Assembly (NCBI GenBank): GCA_016650295.1
Contig: JAENWA010000106.1
Span: 1 to 52,749, forward strand
Length of the DNA: 52,749 bases
From: Desulfuromonadales bacterium
GTDB lineage: Bacteria; Desulfobacterota; Desulfuromonadia; Geobacterales; Pseudopelobacteraceae
Direction: 5' to 3'
Below are positions 16,548 through 24,660 of this stretch, one piece after another (the stretch's first letter is position 1; the number at the start of each line of letters is the position of its first letter). A program made the position numbers and the translations under genes. A model generated the notes under the pieces. The model saw only the letters and a list, made by a program, of their open reading frames with translations, ran no database searches and was not told where the DNA came from.

Positions 16548-18424
16548 CAGGAAGTCCTTTCGGTTCGATAGACGATGACGCCGAAAGGGGCCAGCGTCGG
16601 GAATGTTTTGGGCCGGGTGGAATACACGGTTATGCAGCTGCCTGACGGATAGTTACCCGTAGAATCGAGCAGGACGCGCAGGGTGCCGCTTGCCAGCTTA
16701 GTGGGGATTACTCGGTTTTGGTCACTATAGTTGAACAGGCAGAACACCTGATCGTCACCGGCCGTTCGGATGATCGCCAGTATCTGTTCCTCCTCGCCGG
16801 AAACCACCTGCATGTCCGCTCTGCTGAGTCTGGCAAGCGGGGCGCATTTCTTGCGCAGCCTTATCAGTTCACGATAGAACTCGAAAAGGGTCTGATGATC
16901 ACCGGCCAGGTGCTTTACCTGATCAAGTTTTGCTGAAAGAAAGGTCTCCTCCGCCTGAGGGTCAGGCGGGGTTCCCTGATTTCCTAAAGCGGCGAATTCC
17001 TCCAGTCGTCCCCGCCTGACCGATTCGATCAGTTCCGCATCCCCATGACTCACAAAATAGGGAAAGGGCGCCGATTCGGCATACTCCTCCCCCATGAAGA
17101 GCAGCGGCAGGTAAGGGGAGAGCAACACCGTAGCTGCGGCCAGCTTGAGTTGTTGCAGCGAAAGATGTTCGCCCGGTCGTTCTCCGCGCATGCGGTTGCC
17201 CACCTGGTCATGGTTCTGGGAAAACACCACCAATTGGCAGGGGGGGTGCTGGGCCGAGGAACTGCCATGCCGCCGTCTTCTGAAGGCGGAATACCCGCCG
17301 GTGAGGACAAAGCCCTCACGGAAGCCCTTGACCAGATCCGGGAACCGGCCGAAGTCTCCGTAGTAACCTGAACGATCACCGGTCAGGAGGGCCCGCAGGG
17401 CATGGTGAAAATCGTCGTTCCACTGGGCATCCAGGCCGTAGCCGCCTGACTCCGGGGGATTGATCACCCGCACGTCGTTCAGATCGCTTTCCGCAATAAT
17501 ATGGACCCGGCGGCCGAGCGTCTCGCCCTGCCGGTGGACAGCTTCGGCCAGCTCCTGAAGGATATGCAGGGCGCTGAAATCGTAGATGCCGTGGATGGCG
17601 TCCAGCCGCAGGGTATCAATGTGGTATTCGGTTATCCAGTAGAGTGCATTGGAGATGAAGTAGTGGCGGACCGGATCACTGTCGGGGCCGTCGAAATTGA
17701 CGGCGTCTCCCCAGGGGGTACGGTGGCGGTCGGTAAAGTAGGGACCGAAGCCATGCAGGTAGTTCCCTTCCGGCCCCAGGTGATTGTAGACCACATCCAG
17801 GATCACGGCCAGCCCCCTTGCGTGGCATGCGTCAACCAGCCGTTTCAGACCGTCCGGGCCGCCATAGCTGTTCTGGGGAGCAAAGGGGTAGGTGCCGTCA
17901 TAGCCCCAGTTGCGCTCACCGGGGAACTGGGCCACCGGCATCAGTTCCACGGCGGTTATGCCCAGTTCGCACAGGTAATCGAGACGTGAAACCGCTCCGT
18001 CAAAGGTGCCCTGCGGAGTAAAGGTTCCCACATGCAGTTCGTAGATGATGTATTCATCCAGCGGGATGCCTTTCCAGCCTTTGTCACTCCGGATAGAGCC
18101 GTCCGATGCGACCACCTGGGACGGTCCATGCACCCCTTCCGGCTGGAAGCGCGAGGCCGGATCAGGCCGGGCAGTCTCTCCATCCAGCAGGTAGAGATAG
18201 TGCTCGCCCTCGCTGATGCCCGCGACAACCCCGCTGAAATACCCGTTCCCTTCAGCAGCCAGCGACACGGGGTTCCCTTCCCGATGCGGCAGAACCACCG
18301 ACAACTCCCGAACCAGTGGCGCCCAGACCCGGAAACGGACCGTACCGTCCTGAAGAAGGGTTGCGCCGAGGTTGAGCTTCCAGTCGAATCCGGTTACGAT
18401 TGAACACATATCATTTTCAGTCAT
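16547..18424 (-). CDS. treZ: Malto-oligosyltrehalose trehalohydrolase
   Basis: A 625-residue GH13 enzyme that cuts trehalose from the end of malto-oligosyltrehalose. A CBM48-like N-terminal domain (DGTVRFRVWAPLVRELSVVL) is followed by the barrel with ELMPVAQFPGERNWGYDGTY, nucleophile Asp in IDTLRLDAIHGIYD (near 273), acid Glu in HIIAESDLND (near 308) and Asp in FSQNHDQVGNR (near 403). It is the first gene of the five-gene minus-strand operon; AAGGAGAG precedes the ATG by about 5 nt. TreY and TreZ together make free trehalose from glycogen-like glucan. Confidence 0.95.
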   Translation of the reverse strand: MTENDMCSIVTGFDWKLNLGATLLQDGTVRFRVWAPLVRELSVVLPHREGNPVSLAAEGNGYFSGVVAGISEGEHYLYLLDGETARPDPASRFQPEGVHGPSQVVASDGSIRSDKGWKGIPLDEYIIYELHVGTFTPQGTFDGAVSRLDYLCELGITAVELMPVAQFPGERNWGYDGTYPFAPQNSYGGPDGLKRLVDACHARGLAVILDVVYNHLGPEGNYLHGFGPYFTDRHRTPWGDAVNFDGPDSDPVRHYFISNALYWITEYHIDTLRLDAIHGIYDFSALHILQELAEAVHRQGETLGRRVHIIAESDLNDVRVINPPESGGYGLDAQWNDDFHHALRALLTGDRSGYYGDFGRFPDLVKGFREGFVLTGGYSAFRRRRHGSSSAQHPPCQLVVFSQNHDQVGNRMRGERPGEHLSLQQLKLAAATVLLSPYLPLLFMGEEYAESAPFPYFVSHGDAELIESVRRGRLEEFAALGNQGTPPDPQAEETFLSAKLDQVKHLAGDHQTLFEFYRELIRLRKKCAPLARLSRADMQVVSGEEEQILAIIRTAGDDQVFCLFNYSDQNRVIPTKLASGTLRVLLDSTGNYPSGSCITVYSTRPKTFPTLAPFGVIVYRTERTS

Positions 18425-18453
18425 TTCTCTCCTTTGTTTTGGTCCTGTTTATA

Positions 18454-18481
18454 TGGATACCACATGTTGATTGGTTGTCAA
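18454..18481 (-). promoter_or_regulatory. treZ: Possible sigma-70 promoter of the trehalose operon
   Basis: On the minus strand TTGACA (18476-18481) is a perfect -35 box. A -10-like TATCCA (18454-18459) follows after 16 bp, about 30 bp before the treZ start. The -10 is only half matched, so this is tentative. No -24/-12 element is seen for this operon. Confidence 0.35.
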
Positions 18482-18584
18482 TTGGACCCCGCAGCAAAGC
18501 TCAAGTGCGGAAATCCGGCATCCTCCATCAATGACGGATCTGAATGCAATAACATACGCACATGCTGGTTTTAAAGTTGTCCAT

Positions 18585-18617
18585 CATATATGACAGTTAT
18601 GTTAAACATGACGGATT
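18585..18617 (+). promoter_or_regulatory. Upstream activating motif, copy 1
   Basis: CATATATG at offset 1, ACAGTTATGTTA at 9-20, TGACGG at 25-30, then ATT. The same pattern lies before four other sigma-54 promoters. It starts 124 bp upstream of the -24 box at 18709, a normal distance for a bound enhancer-binding protein. The CATATATG core is itself palindromic. Confidence 0.75.
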
Positions 18618-18708
18618 CTGATGTTGACTTTCCCTTCATCCCGCCGGTCTCTCACCAATTTTACTTTTAATATCATACAGTTGCACTCTCAGATTCCGCA
18701 GGTTTCTC

Positions 18709-18723
18709 TGGCACGCTAGTTGC
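18709..18723 (+). promoter_or_regulatory. Sigma-54 promoter of the BON/CoADR operon
   Basis: TGGCACG-CTAG-TTGC followed by GA is a perfect -24/-12 match. The predicted start of transcription is near 18735, which gives a ~300-nt leader before the first clear gene at 19035. The leader (18735-19034) shows only a tiny frame, MRNQNLQ, at 18912-18935, behind a strong AGGAGG; whether it is translated is unknown. Confidence 0.8.
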
Positions 18724-19034
18724 GATTTACATTTTGGAGAACATGAGCACTGCTAAAACAGAGAGGGAGGCGGGTCATGTCTTAACGAGTTCCTGTGACC
18801 CAGGCTGCGGTTGCAGAATCCATCACAACCGGTATCCGAAAGGTATGATGCCTTCGAAGTAATAGGGTTCAAATCTGGTTGAGACGACACGTTAAAAGAC
18901 AGGAGGTGCGAATGAGGAATCAAAATTTACAATAACATTGGCGGCTGTTGAATAGAGCCATCAAGTGGCCGAGGACCTGAATCACATAAAGTTCAGGGAT
19001 TAATTTTAGCAGTTATCTAGAAAGGAGAAATAGT

Positions 19035-19226
19035 ATGCCATTAATTCAATTAGTAATAGTTTTGGTTGTTGTCGGACTGATTCTATGGGTGATTAACAGC
19101 TACATACCGATGCAGTCTACCATAAAGAGAATCTTGAATGTGGTAGTTGTTATCGTTGTGATTATATGGCTGTTGAGTGTCTTCGGACTCATAGGAAATC
19201 TCACATCGATTCGAATCGGGAAGTGA
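19035..19226 (+). CDS. Small membrane protein (Thivi_2564-like)
   Basis: A 63-residue protein of two hydrophobic segments (residues about 2-22 and 34-54) separated by YIPMQSTIKR. It matches the pattern of short Thivi_2564-family membrane proteins: a conserved LILWVINSYIPM stretch and a second Val/Ile-rich helix. AAGGAG lies 8 nt before the ATG. It is the first gene after the sigma-54 promoter at 18709 and is followed by a BON-domain protein, which suggests an envelope-stress role. No biochemical function is known. Confidence 0.8.
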   Translation: MPLIQLVIVLVVVGLILWVINSYIPMQSTIKRILNVVVVIVVIIWLLSVFGLIGNLTSIRIGK

Positions 19227-19385
19227 ATAGTCTGAAAATACTCTCGATTGGGTGAAGAGAGGGCACGTGTGTCTGTTGAACCAATTGAGCAGGCTTTTCT
19301 TTCTGTTATCTCTTGAAGTTACTTATCTAATTTGGAATCCAGGATGTTTTTTGTCACAACCAACAACACTAAAAGGAGAACGTGC

Positions 19386-20141
19386 ATGAAAGTACTATAT
19401 TCCATATCTCTCATGATGGCAGCGGCGGTTCTGATGGCTCTCAGCGTGCCTGTGCATGCGTCTACGATGGACGACCGCATTGAACTGTCTGCCAAGCAGT
19501 CGTATGTGTTCAAGACCTATCTTCAGGGTGATGATATCAAAATTCAGTCTAAAGATGGCGCTGTCACCTTGACGGGAACTGTCTCCGAAAATTCCCACAA
19601 ATCATTGGCCCACGAGACCATAGCAGGCCTTCCCGGTGTCAAGAGCGTGGACAACAAGCTGGAAATCAAAGGTGCGCCCCCCACTGCGAACTCGGATGCG
19701 TGGCTCCGTGATAAAGTGAAAGTCACACTCCTGTTTCATCGCAGCGTAAGCGCCGGCACAACCAGCGTTGATGTCAAAGACGGCATTGTGACCCTGCGAG
19801 GAGATGCTGCCAGTAAGGCTCAAAAGGACCTGACGACTGAATACGCCATGGAAGTCGAAGGGGTTAAAGGCGTAAAGAATGAGATGACCGTGACAAAGGC
19901 CCCGGAAAAGACGCGAACGGTAGGCGAAATTATTGATGACGCCTCCATAACCGCCCAAGTCAAAATGACGCTGCTCTATCACCGCTCGACCAGTGCCATT
20001 AATACCAAGGTCGAGACGAAGGGCGGCGCGGTCACATTGTATGGCAAGGCCAGAAGTGCAGCAGAATTGAGCCTGGCCACCAAACTCGCCAACGACGTAG
20101 ATGGCGTAAAGGAAGTAAATAACCGCATGACCATCGAGTAA
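19386..20141 (+). CDS. Periplasmic protein with three BON domains (OsmY-like), copy 1
   Basis: A 251-residue exported protein: signal peptide (MKVLYSISLMMAAAVLMALS...VHA) then three BON domains at about residues 30-95, 105-175 and 185-251. Each has a G-x-V-T-L-x-G turn (DGAVTLTGTV, DGIVTLRGDA, GGAVTLYGKA) and a GVKSV/GVKEV-N-x-hydrophobic end. BON domains are thought to hold proteins at membrane or lipid surfaces; OsmY is the osmotic and stress-induced example. AAGGAG before 19386 decides the start. A close paralogue lies at 29853-30611 behind an identical type of promoter. Only five bases separate it from the next gene. Confidence 0.9.
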   Translation: MKVLYSISLMMAAAVLMALSVPVHASTMDDRIELSAKQSYVFKTYLQGDDIKIQSKDGAVTLTGTVSENSHKSLAHETIAGLPGVKSVDNKLEIKGAPPTANSDAWLRDKVKVTLLFHRSVSAGTTSVDVKDGIVTLRGDAASKAQKDLTTEYAMEVEGVKGVKNEMTVTKAPEKTRTVGEIIDDASITAQVKMTLLYHRSTSAINTKVETKGGAVTLYGKARSAAELSLATKLANDVDGVKEVNNRMTIE

Positions 20142-20146
20142 ATATC

Positions 20147-21502
20147 ATGTCCAAAGAAAAACTGGTCGTCATCGGCGGCGATGCCGCGGGGATGAGTGCC
20201 GCCTCCCAGGCAAAGCGCCGTCGGCCTGAGTTGGCAATCGTTGTCATCGAACGGAGTCCGCACACATCCTTTTCCGCCTGCGGGATCCCTTATTACGTCG
20301 GCCGGGTCGTTGATGCGGAAGAAAAGCTCATTATCCGCACCCCGGAAAAATTCCGGGAGCTGGATGGAATAGACGTGAGAGTTCTGCACGAGGTGGAGAA
20401 GATCGATGTGCCGGGGAAAAAGGTGCATGTCCGCAACCTGAAAACCGGCAGATCGGCATGGGAGCCATATGACCAGCTCCTGATCGCCACCGGAGCGGTA
20501 CCGTTCTGCCCGCAGCTCCCGGGGGCGGATGCCGTCGATATCTTCGGAGTAAGCACCCTCGAAAGCGGTCTGGAGATTCGCAGGCGTCTCGACAAAGGCG
20601 GAATCAAAAAGGCGGTTGTGGTCGGCGGTGGCTACATCGGGCTGGAAATGGCTGAAGCCCTGGTGATGAACGGCCTGGAGGTCTCCCTGATCAGCAGGCC
20701 CCCTCAGGTGATGGGAACCCTCGATGATGATATGGGGGCACTGGTATCCCAGGCACTGCGGGATGTCGGCGTTACCCTCTACCTGGAGGAGGAACTCACC
20801 TCGTTTAAGAAAAAGGCCGGAAAGGTTACCGGTATCGTCACCGACAAACGCACCCTGTTGACCGACATCGTGATCCTTGGCCTCGGGGTACGCCCCAACA
20901 CGGCGCTTGCCGCGGCGGCCGGAATCCCCTTGGGAGAGAAAGGGTCGATCCGGGTGAACGAGCGGATGGAAACCGGAATTGCCGGTATCTGGGCAGCAGG
21001 TGATTGCGCAGAATCTTTCCATCTGGTGAGCCGCAAACCGTTCTACGTAGCACTCGGCACCGTTGCCAATCGCCAGGGAAGGGTCGCGGGCATCAACCTG
21101 GGAGGCGGCTACGCCACGTTTCCCGGGGTAGTTGGAACAGCTGTCACGAAAATATGTACCATGGAAGTCGCGCGTACCGGTCTCCAGGAAAAAGAACTCA
21201 GAAAGCTGGGCATCGAGTGGGTCAGCGCCGTAATCAAGAGTCGCACCAAGGCCGGCTACTATCCCGATGCGGGAGAAATAACCGTAAAGGTGCTGGCGGA
21301 AAGAGGCAGCGGCCGCCTGCTGGGAGGCCAGATCGTCGGGATGGAAGGATCGGCCAAGCGCATCGACACCCTGGCAACCGCCCTTCATGCCGGCTTTACG
21401 GTGGAGGAGATGATTAATCTGGACCTTGGCTACGCTCCTCCCTTTTCACCGGTCTGGGACCCGGTCGTGATTGCTGCCCGTGAAGCAGCCAAGAAGCTCT
21501 GA
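20147..21502 (+). CDS. FAD-dependent CoA-disulfide reductase / NAD(P)H oxidase-like enzyme
   Basis: A 451-residue flavoprotein of the single-cysteine pyridine nucleotide-disulfide oxidoreductase group. The N-terminal FAD site is LVVIGGDAAGMSAASQAKR; the redox Cys is Cys45 in SFSACGIPYY; the NAD(P)H site is VVGGGYIGLEMAE (about 157-170); the second FAD motif is GIWAAGDCAE (near 285). The C-terminal dimer domain ends LGYAPPFSPVWDPVVIAA. Members reduce CoA disulfide, persulfides or polysulfide, or act as NADH oxidases; sequence alone does not separate these. There is no rhodanese extension. It lies 5 nt after the BON gene without a clear ribosome-binding site, so it is probably co-translated. 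Confidence 0.88.
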   Translation: MSKEKLVVIGGDAAGMSAASQAKRRRPELAIVVIERSPHTSFSACGIPYYVGRVVDAEEKLIIRTPEKFRELDGIDVRVLHEVEKIDVPGKKVHVRNLKTGRSAWEPYDQLLIATGAVPFCPQLPGADAVDIFGVSTLESGLEIRRRLDKGGIKKAVVVGGGYIGLEMAEALVMNGLEVSLISRPPQVMGTLDDDMGALVSQALRDVGVTLYLEEELTSFKKKAGKVTGIVTDKRTLLTDIVILGLGVRPNTALAAAAGIPLGEKGSIRVNERMETGIAGIWAAGDCAESFHLVSRKPFYVALGTVANRQGRVAGINLGGGYATFPGVVGTAVTKICTMEVARTGLQEKELRKLGIEWVSAVIKSRTKAGYYPDAGEITVKVLAERGSGRLLGGQIVGMEGSAKRIDTLATALHAGFTVEEMINLDLGYAPPFSPVWDPVVIAAREAAKKL

Positions 21503-21540
21503 CTGTTTTCTTTAAAATAGGAGTCAAGGGGATATCAGCC

Positions 21541-22521
21541 ATGCGATATTTTGTGATAGCAATTCTCTTCAATATGTTCACGTTTCTGGCGTGGCCGGCT
21601 TTTGCCGGTGAAATCAGCCTGCTCGGCGGTTATGGGTGGACAGGTAAACAAATTGAAAAATCAGATGAGAGAACTTACGCCTGGCAGATTCAGTATATGG
21701 AGGGGCTTGGGGACAATTTCGCCTACTCACTGTCATATCTGAACCAGGGGCACTTTGTCTCGCACCACCGTGACGGTAATGCCGCCAATCTCTGGGTTCG
21801 GACCAATCTGCTCGACCGGCAGCTTTCGCTGGGGGCCGGCGTCGGCGGAGTGTTCTATTACGACACCAAACAGCCGGTCAGCGGCGGACCCGCCACTGAC
21901 GTCCATGGCTGGGGAACCATGGTCAACGTGGCGGCCACCTGGTATACGAAGAGCCGTCTGTTTTACCAGCTGCAGGGCTACTGGGTCAGGGGGGGCAATA
22001 GTTTCGATACCTTAACGACTCTGGCAGGCATCGGCTACCAACTCGATGCTCCTCCTTCAAAAGGGCCTGACGTAAGAGGAACTCATCAAAGCGAAAGAAC
22101 CACCGATAACGAATTGACGGTTTTTGGAGGTGCAACGGTCGTTAATATTCCCGGAGACGGACATTCAAGTGCCATAGCACTCGAATACCGGCGCGGCCTC
22201 TGGCGTTACCTGGAATGGACCGCCGGGGCGCTTTACGAGGGTAAAAGCTCCCTGATTGATCGATACGGTCTGACAACAGAGCTTTGGCTGGCAAAATCCT
22301 TCCTGGATGAACGCCTCTCCCTGGGGGTCGGAGCTGGACCATATTTCGCCATTGACCAGCGTCGCACCGACCATAAGGAGCGAGTTCCGATAATCTTCTC
22401 AACGACGGGCAGCTACCGGATGGGTGAGAACTGGCTGGTCCGGGCAACCTGGGACCGGATCATTACCACGTACGACCGCGACACGGACATATTCCTCGGC
22501 GGTATTGGTTACCGCTTCTGA
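21541..22521 (+). CDS. Outer-membrane beta-barrel protein with internal duplication
   Basis: A 326-residue protein with signal peptide (ends WPAFA) and alternating amphipathic strands ending in a C-terminal Phe (GGIGYRF), as expected for BAM-assembled barrels. The two halves resemble each other: NLWVRTNLLDRQLSLGAGVG in the first and ELWLAKSFLDERLSLGVGAG in the second, each followed by an aromatic strand (VFYYD, PYFAID). This suggests duplication of a half-barrel unit. I do not recognise the family. It is probably the last gene of the operon driven from 18709. Confidence 0.75.
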   Translation: MRYFVIAILFNMFTFLAWPAFAGEISLLGGYGWTGKQIEKSDERTYAWQIQYMEGLGDNFAYSLSYLNQGHFVSHHRDGNAANLWVRTNLLDRQLSLGAGVGGVFYYDTKQPVSGGPATDVHGWGTMVNVAATWYTKSRLFYQLQGYWVRGGNSFDTLTTLAGIGYQLDAPPSKGPDVRGTHQSERTTDNELTVFGGATVVNIPGDGHSSAIALEYRRGLWRYLEWTAGALYEGKSSLIDRYGLTTELWLAKSFLDERLSLGVGAGPYFAIDQRRTDHKERVPIIFSTTGSYRMGENWLVRATWDRIITTYDRDTDIFLGGIGYRF

Positions 22522-22527
22522 GGCGGG

Positions 22528-22573
22528 CTTCGACCCCGCTCAACGGACGCATGTTCCCTGGGCGGGGTCGAAG
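22528..22573 (+). terminator. Hairpin after the beta-barrel gene
   Basis: CTTCGACCCCGC (22528-22539) and GCGGGGTCGAAG (22562-22573) are perfect 12-bp inverted repeats separated by 22 nt, starting 7 nt after the stop. No T-run follows, so it is either a weak terminator or an mRNA 3'-end stabiliser. Confidence 0.5.
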
Positions 22574-22600
22574 GAAATTATACAGTTTACCATGTCCCGC

Positions 22601-22633
22601 CATATATGCCGGTAATGCCAAAAATGACGGATT
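22601..22633 (+). promoter_or_regulatory. Upstream activating motif, copy 2
   Basis: CATATATG, CCGGTAATGCCA, then TGACGG at offset 25, then ATT. It starts 126 bp upstream of the -24 box at 22727. It differs from copy 1 mainly inside the middle block. Confidence 0.72.
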
Positions 22634-22726
22634 TCTCTGGTGGCTCCTCCTCCTCCCCCCAAATTCTTTTCCAATTATCCCATTAAAAATCAAATAGATC
22701 CGCCTGCGGTTTCCGCCGGCTTACTC

Positions 22727-22741
22727 TGGCACGCTAGTTGC
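22727..22741 (+). promoter_or_regulatory. Sigma-54 promoter of the Spy/CpxP-like operon
   Basis: TGGCACG-CTAG-TTGC, identical over all 15 bases to the promoter at 18709 and again followed by GAT. It lies 115 bp before the start at 22856. Confidence 0.82.
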
Positions 22742-22855
22742 GATATACCTTCCTGACTGAAAAAGAGCACTGGCGGTTTACTGATAGCAATCCAGCCTTG
22801 GCGTAAAGACAGCCGGAGAAAATAACAAAAATAAAAAATATGAGGAGAGTGTGAA

Positions 22856-23386
22856 ATGAAAACAAATTCTATCTGTAAAATTCTGGCAGTCGTATCCCTG
22901 TTGGCTCTCAGTGTGCCTGTGACCGCATTTTCAGAGATGAAGGGTATGCCCATGATGGAACATGGGGAAGGCCATGGCCATATGATGGACATGGGTAATA
23001 TGGACAAGATGGGCGATATGATGGGCATGTGTATTGAACATGCAGACAAGATGGGACTGAGCGATGCCCAGACCGCGAAAATGAAGCCGACACATCGCGA
23101 AATGCAAAAGAAACAGGTCCGGTTCAAGGCCGATCTGAAGATTGCAGAGATCGAATTGATGGAAATAATGGAAGTGAAAGATTTTGACCTGGAGAAGGCC
23201 GGTGCCGCGGTCAAAAAGATTGCAGAGATAAAAACCGCCCATCACCTGGAAATGTTGAAAGCCATGAAAGAAATGCGGGCAGTTTTGACTGACGAGCAGT
23301 TCAAGAACATGAAGAAGATGATGCCCATGAAGGATGACAAAAAGCCGGGCAAGCGAATGATGAAGAAACATGATAATCAGCACTAG
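22856..23386 (+). CDS. Met/His-rich periplasmic Spy/CpxP-like protein
   Basis: A 176-residue exported protein. The signal peptide ends near residue 25, then comes a Met/His-rich stretch (MPMMEHGEGHGHMMDM) able to bind copper or other soft metals. The rest is helical with two LTxxQ-type motifs (LSDAQTAKM, LTDEQFKNM), the mark of the Spy/CpxP/ZraP group, and a basic C-terminus. Members act as periplasmic chaperones or metal-stress proteins. The gene follows the sigma-54 promoter at 22727. Its stop codon TAG is the first three bases of the palindromic element at 23384. Confidence 0.8.
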   Translation: MKTNSICKILAVVSLLALSVPVTAFSEMKGMPMMEHGEGHGHMMDMGNMDKMGDMMGMCIEHADKMGLSDAQTAKMKPTHREMQKKQVRFKADLKIAEIELMEIMEVKDFDLEKAGAAVKKIAEIKTAHHLEMLKAMKEMRAVLTDEQFKNMKKMMPMKDDKKPGKRMMKKHDNQH

Positions 23387-23527
23387 TACCTTGTAACACT
23401 TATTTCTTCGTAGGCCGGATCAAACGAAGTGGATCCGGCATTGTTGCCATAGCCAGCACCATTGCCGGATGCGCTACGCTTCATCCGGCCTACATTATTA
23501 CGTAGTTTAAAGTGTTACACGGTACTA
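23384..23527. repeat. 144-bp nested palindromic element (REP/MITE-like)
   Basis: Outer arms TAGTACC-nnn-TAACACTT (left) and AAGTGTTA-nnn-GGTACTA (right) enclose inner arms GTAGGCCGGAT and ATCCGGCCTAC, with a further TGCCGGATGCGCTACGC block. The centre resembles enterobacterial REP consensus (GCCGGATGCGCTACGC...). It inserts exactly at the stop codon of the preceding gene and separates it from the gene at 23638. Confidence 0.75.
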
Positions 23528-23637
23528 GGATCGTAATTGAGTGGACACACCCCACCGCGCGAAGGCCGGGTGATCCGGCGCATCGCCTTCCCGGCGCTTG
23601 AATGCGCTTGCGAATTTAACCCATAAGGAGACAGATC

Positions 23638-24120
23638 ATGAAAAGAAAGTCTTATCAGGTTGCTTTTCCAGCTTCACTCGTTGTTGTATTGGTAGCGTTT
23701 CTATCCATTATCTTTTTAGCCAATGCAAATCCGTCGTTTGCTGCCTCAGCCAAGAAGAAAGCGCCGGCAGTTGCCAAAACCACGGCCGTCGAACATACCG
23801 AGGCCCGCATCAAAGAGCTTCAAGGCGCGCTGAAGATCACCGAGGACCAGGAACCGTTATGGAGTAACCTTACCCTTGTGATGCGGGATAATGCAAAAAA
23901 CATGGACGCCCTTACCAAGGACAGGCATGAAGCCACCAAAACCATGAACGCTGTCGATCGTATGAAATTCCACAGTCAAATTACCGAAGCCCGGTTAGAT
24001 CAACTCAAGAAGTTCATCCCGCCTTTCGAGGCGCTCTACGCCAGTTTGTCGGATGAACAGAAGAAGATTACCGATGCCATATTCCAGACGGGGAGACATG
24101 GAAAACACAAGATAAAATGA
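23638..24120 (+). CDS. Spy/CpxP-family LTxxQ protein
   Basis: A 160-residue exported helical protein. The N-terminal hydrophobic segment (about 10-35, ending NPSFAAS) could be a cleaved signal or an anchor. Two LTxxQ-like repeats are seen (LKITEDQEPLW and LSDEQKKITD), flanking a central helix. Role as for other periplasmic LTxxQ proteins: protein protection under envelope stress. AAGGAG lies 9 nt before the ATG. It follows the Met/His-rich paralogue, probably in the same sigma-54 transcript unless the palindromic element ends it. Confidence 0.78.
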   Translation: MKRKSYQVAFPASLVVVLVAFLSIIFLANANPSFAASAKKKAPAVAKTTAVEHTEARIKELQGALKITEDQEPLWSNLTLVMRDNAKNMDALTKDRHEATKTMNAVDRMKFHSQITEARLDQLKKFIPPFEALYASLSDEQKKITDAIFQTGRHGKHKIK

Positions 24121-24236
24121 CCGGGAATTACTATGCAGATGAAACCCGCCGTCCAAGTGCCGCGGGATTCATCCGACTGGATTAAGAGTAGAAGCCAAAC
24201 AGGCGATTGGAATCGATCCAAGAATGGAGTGAATAT

Positions 24237-24614
24237 ATGAAAACACCAAGTACGTGGAATTTCGGATCTATTGCGGGCAAGGTTGTGATGGTGCTTGTGT
24301 TAGCCGTCATGACCGGCGGTATGAACGTCGTGCCGTCCTTCGCCGATGATTATCGTGACCGTGATGGAAGACATGACAACGGCCGTTACGAGAAGAGAGG
24401 ACGCGGGCATGACCGCGGCAACTATTATTACGAGGATGGACGGCGATATTATTACGAGGGTGGACGGCGATATTATTACGAGGGTGGACGGCGATATTAT
24501 CGTCAACCTGTCTACCGGGAGCGAGTGTATGTTGCCCCCCCGCCGGTCGTCTATGCGCCACCTGAACCGATGGGGATCAGAATATTTTTACCGCCCATCA
24601 TTTTTGGCCGCTGA
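24237..24614 (+). CDS. Exported Tyr/Arg/Gly-rich repeat protein
   Basis: A 125-residue protein with a long signal peptide (to about residue 37, SFA) then a charged Asp/Arg/His region and a repeat YYYEGGRR (three copies) followed by PVYRERVYVAPPPVVYAPP and a C-terminal hydrophobic tail (GIRIFLPPIIFG). The DNA repeats are 24 bp long (24423-24494). GGAG 7 nt before 24237 sets the start; an upstream frame to 24207 has none. The proline/tyrosine C-terminus resembles small outer-surface proteins seen beside BON and Spy-like genes. Function unknown. Confidence 0.7.
   Translation: MKTPSTWNFGSIAGKVVMVLVLAVMTGGMNVVPSFADDYRDRDGRHDNGRYEKRGRGHDRGNYYYEDGRRYYYEGGRRYYYEGGRRYYRQPVYRERVYVAPPPVVYAPPEPMGIRIFLPPIIFGR
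24423..24494 (+). repeat. Three 24-bp in-frame tandem repeats
   Basis: Unit TATTATTACGAG then G(A/G)TGGACGGCGA, repeated three times with a single A/G change in the first copy. It encodes YYYEGGRR. Near-identity at silent positions points to recent slippage or gene-conversion growth. Confidence 0.85.
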
Positions 24615-24626
24615 ATAACGTAGTAT

Positions 24627-24660
24627 AATAAGGCCGCATCTTCGGATGCGGCCTTATTCC
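24627..24660. terminator. Bidirectional terminator
   Basis: AATAAGGCCGCATC-TTCG-GATGCGGCCTTATT: a perfect 14-bp stem closed by a TTCG tetraloop, with A/T tracts on both sides. It lies between the plus-strand gene ending at 24614 and the minus-strand kup ending at 24793 and can serve both. Confidence 0.85.

Noticed and set aside
24423-24494. CRISPR-like array
   Set aside because: Direct repeats are contiguous, without spacers, and encode an in-frame peptide repeat. No CRISPR array, tRNA or rRNA gene was recognised anywhere in the window.
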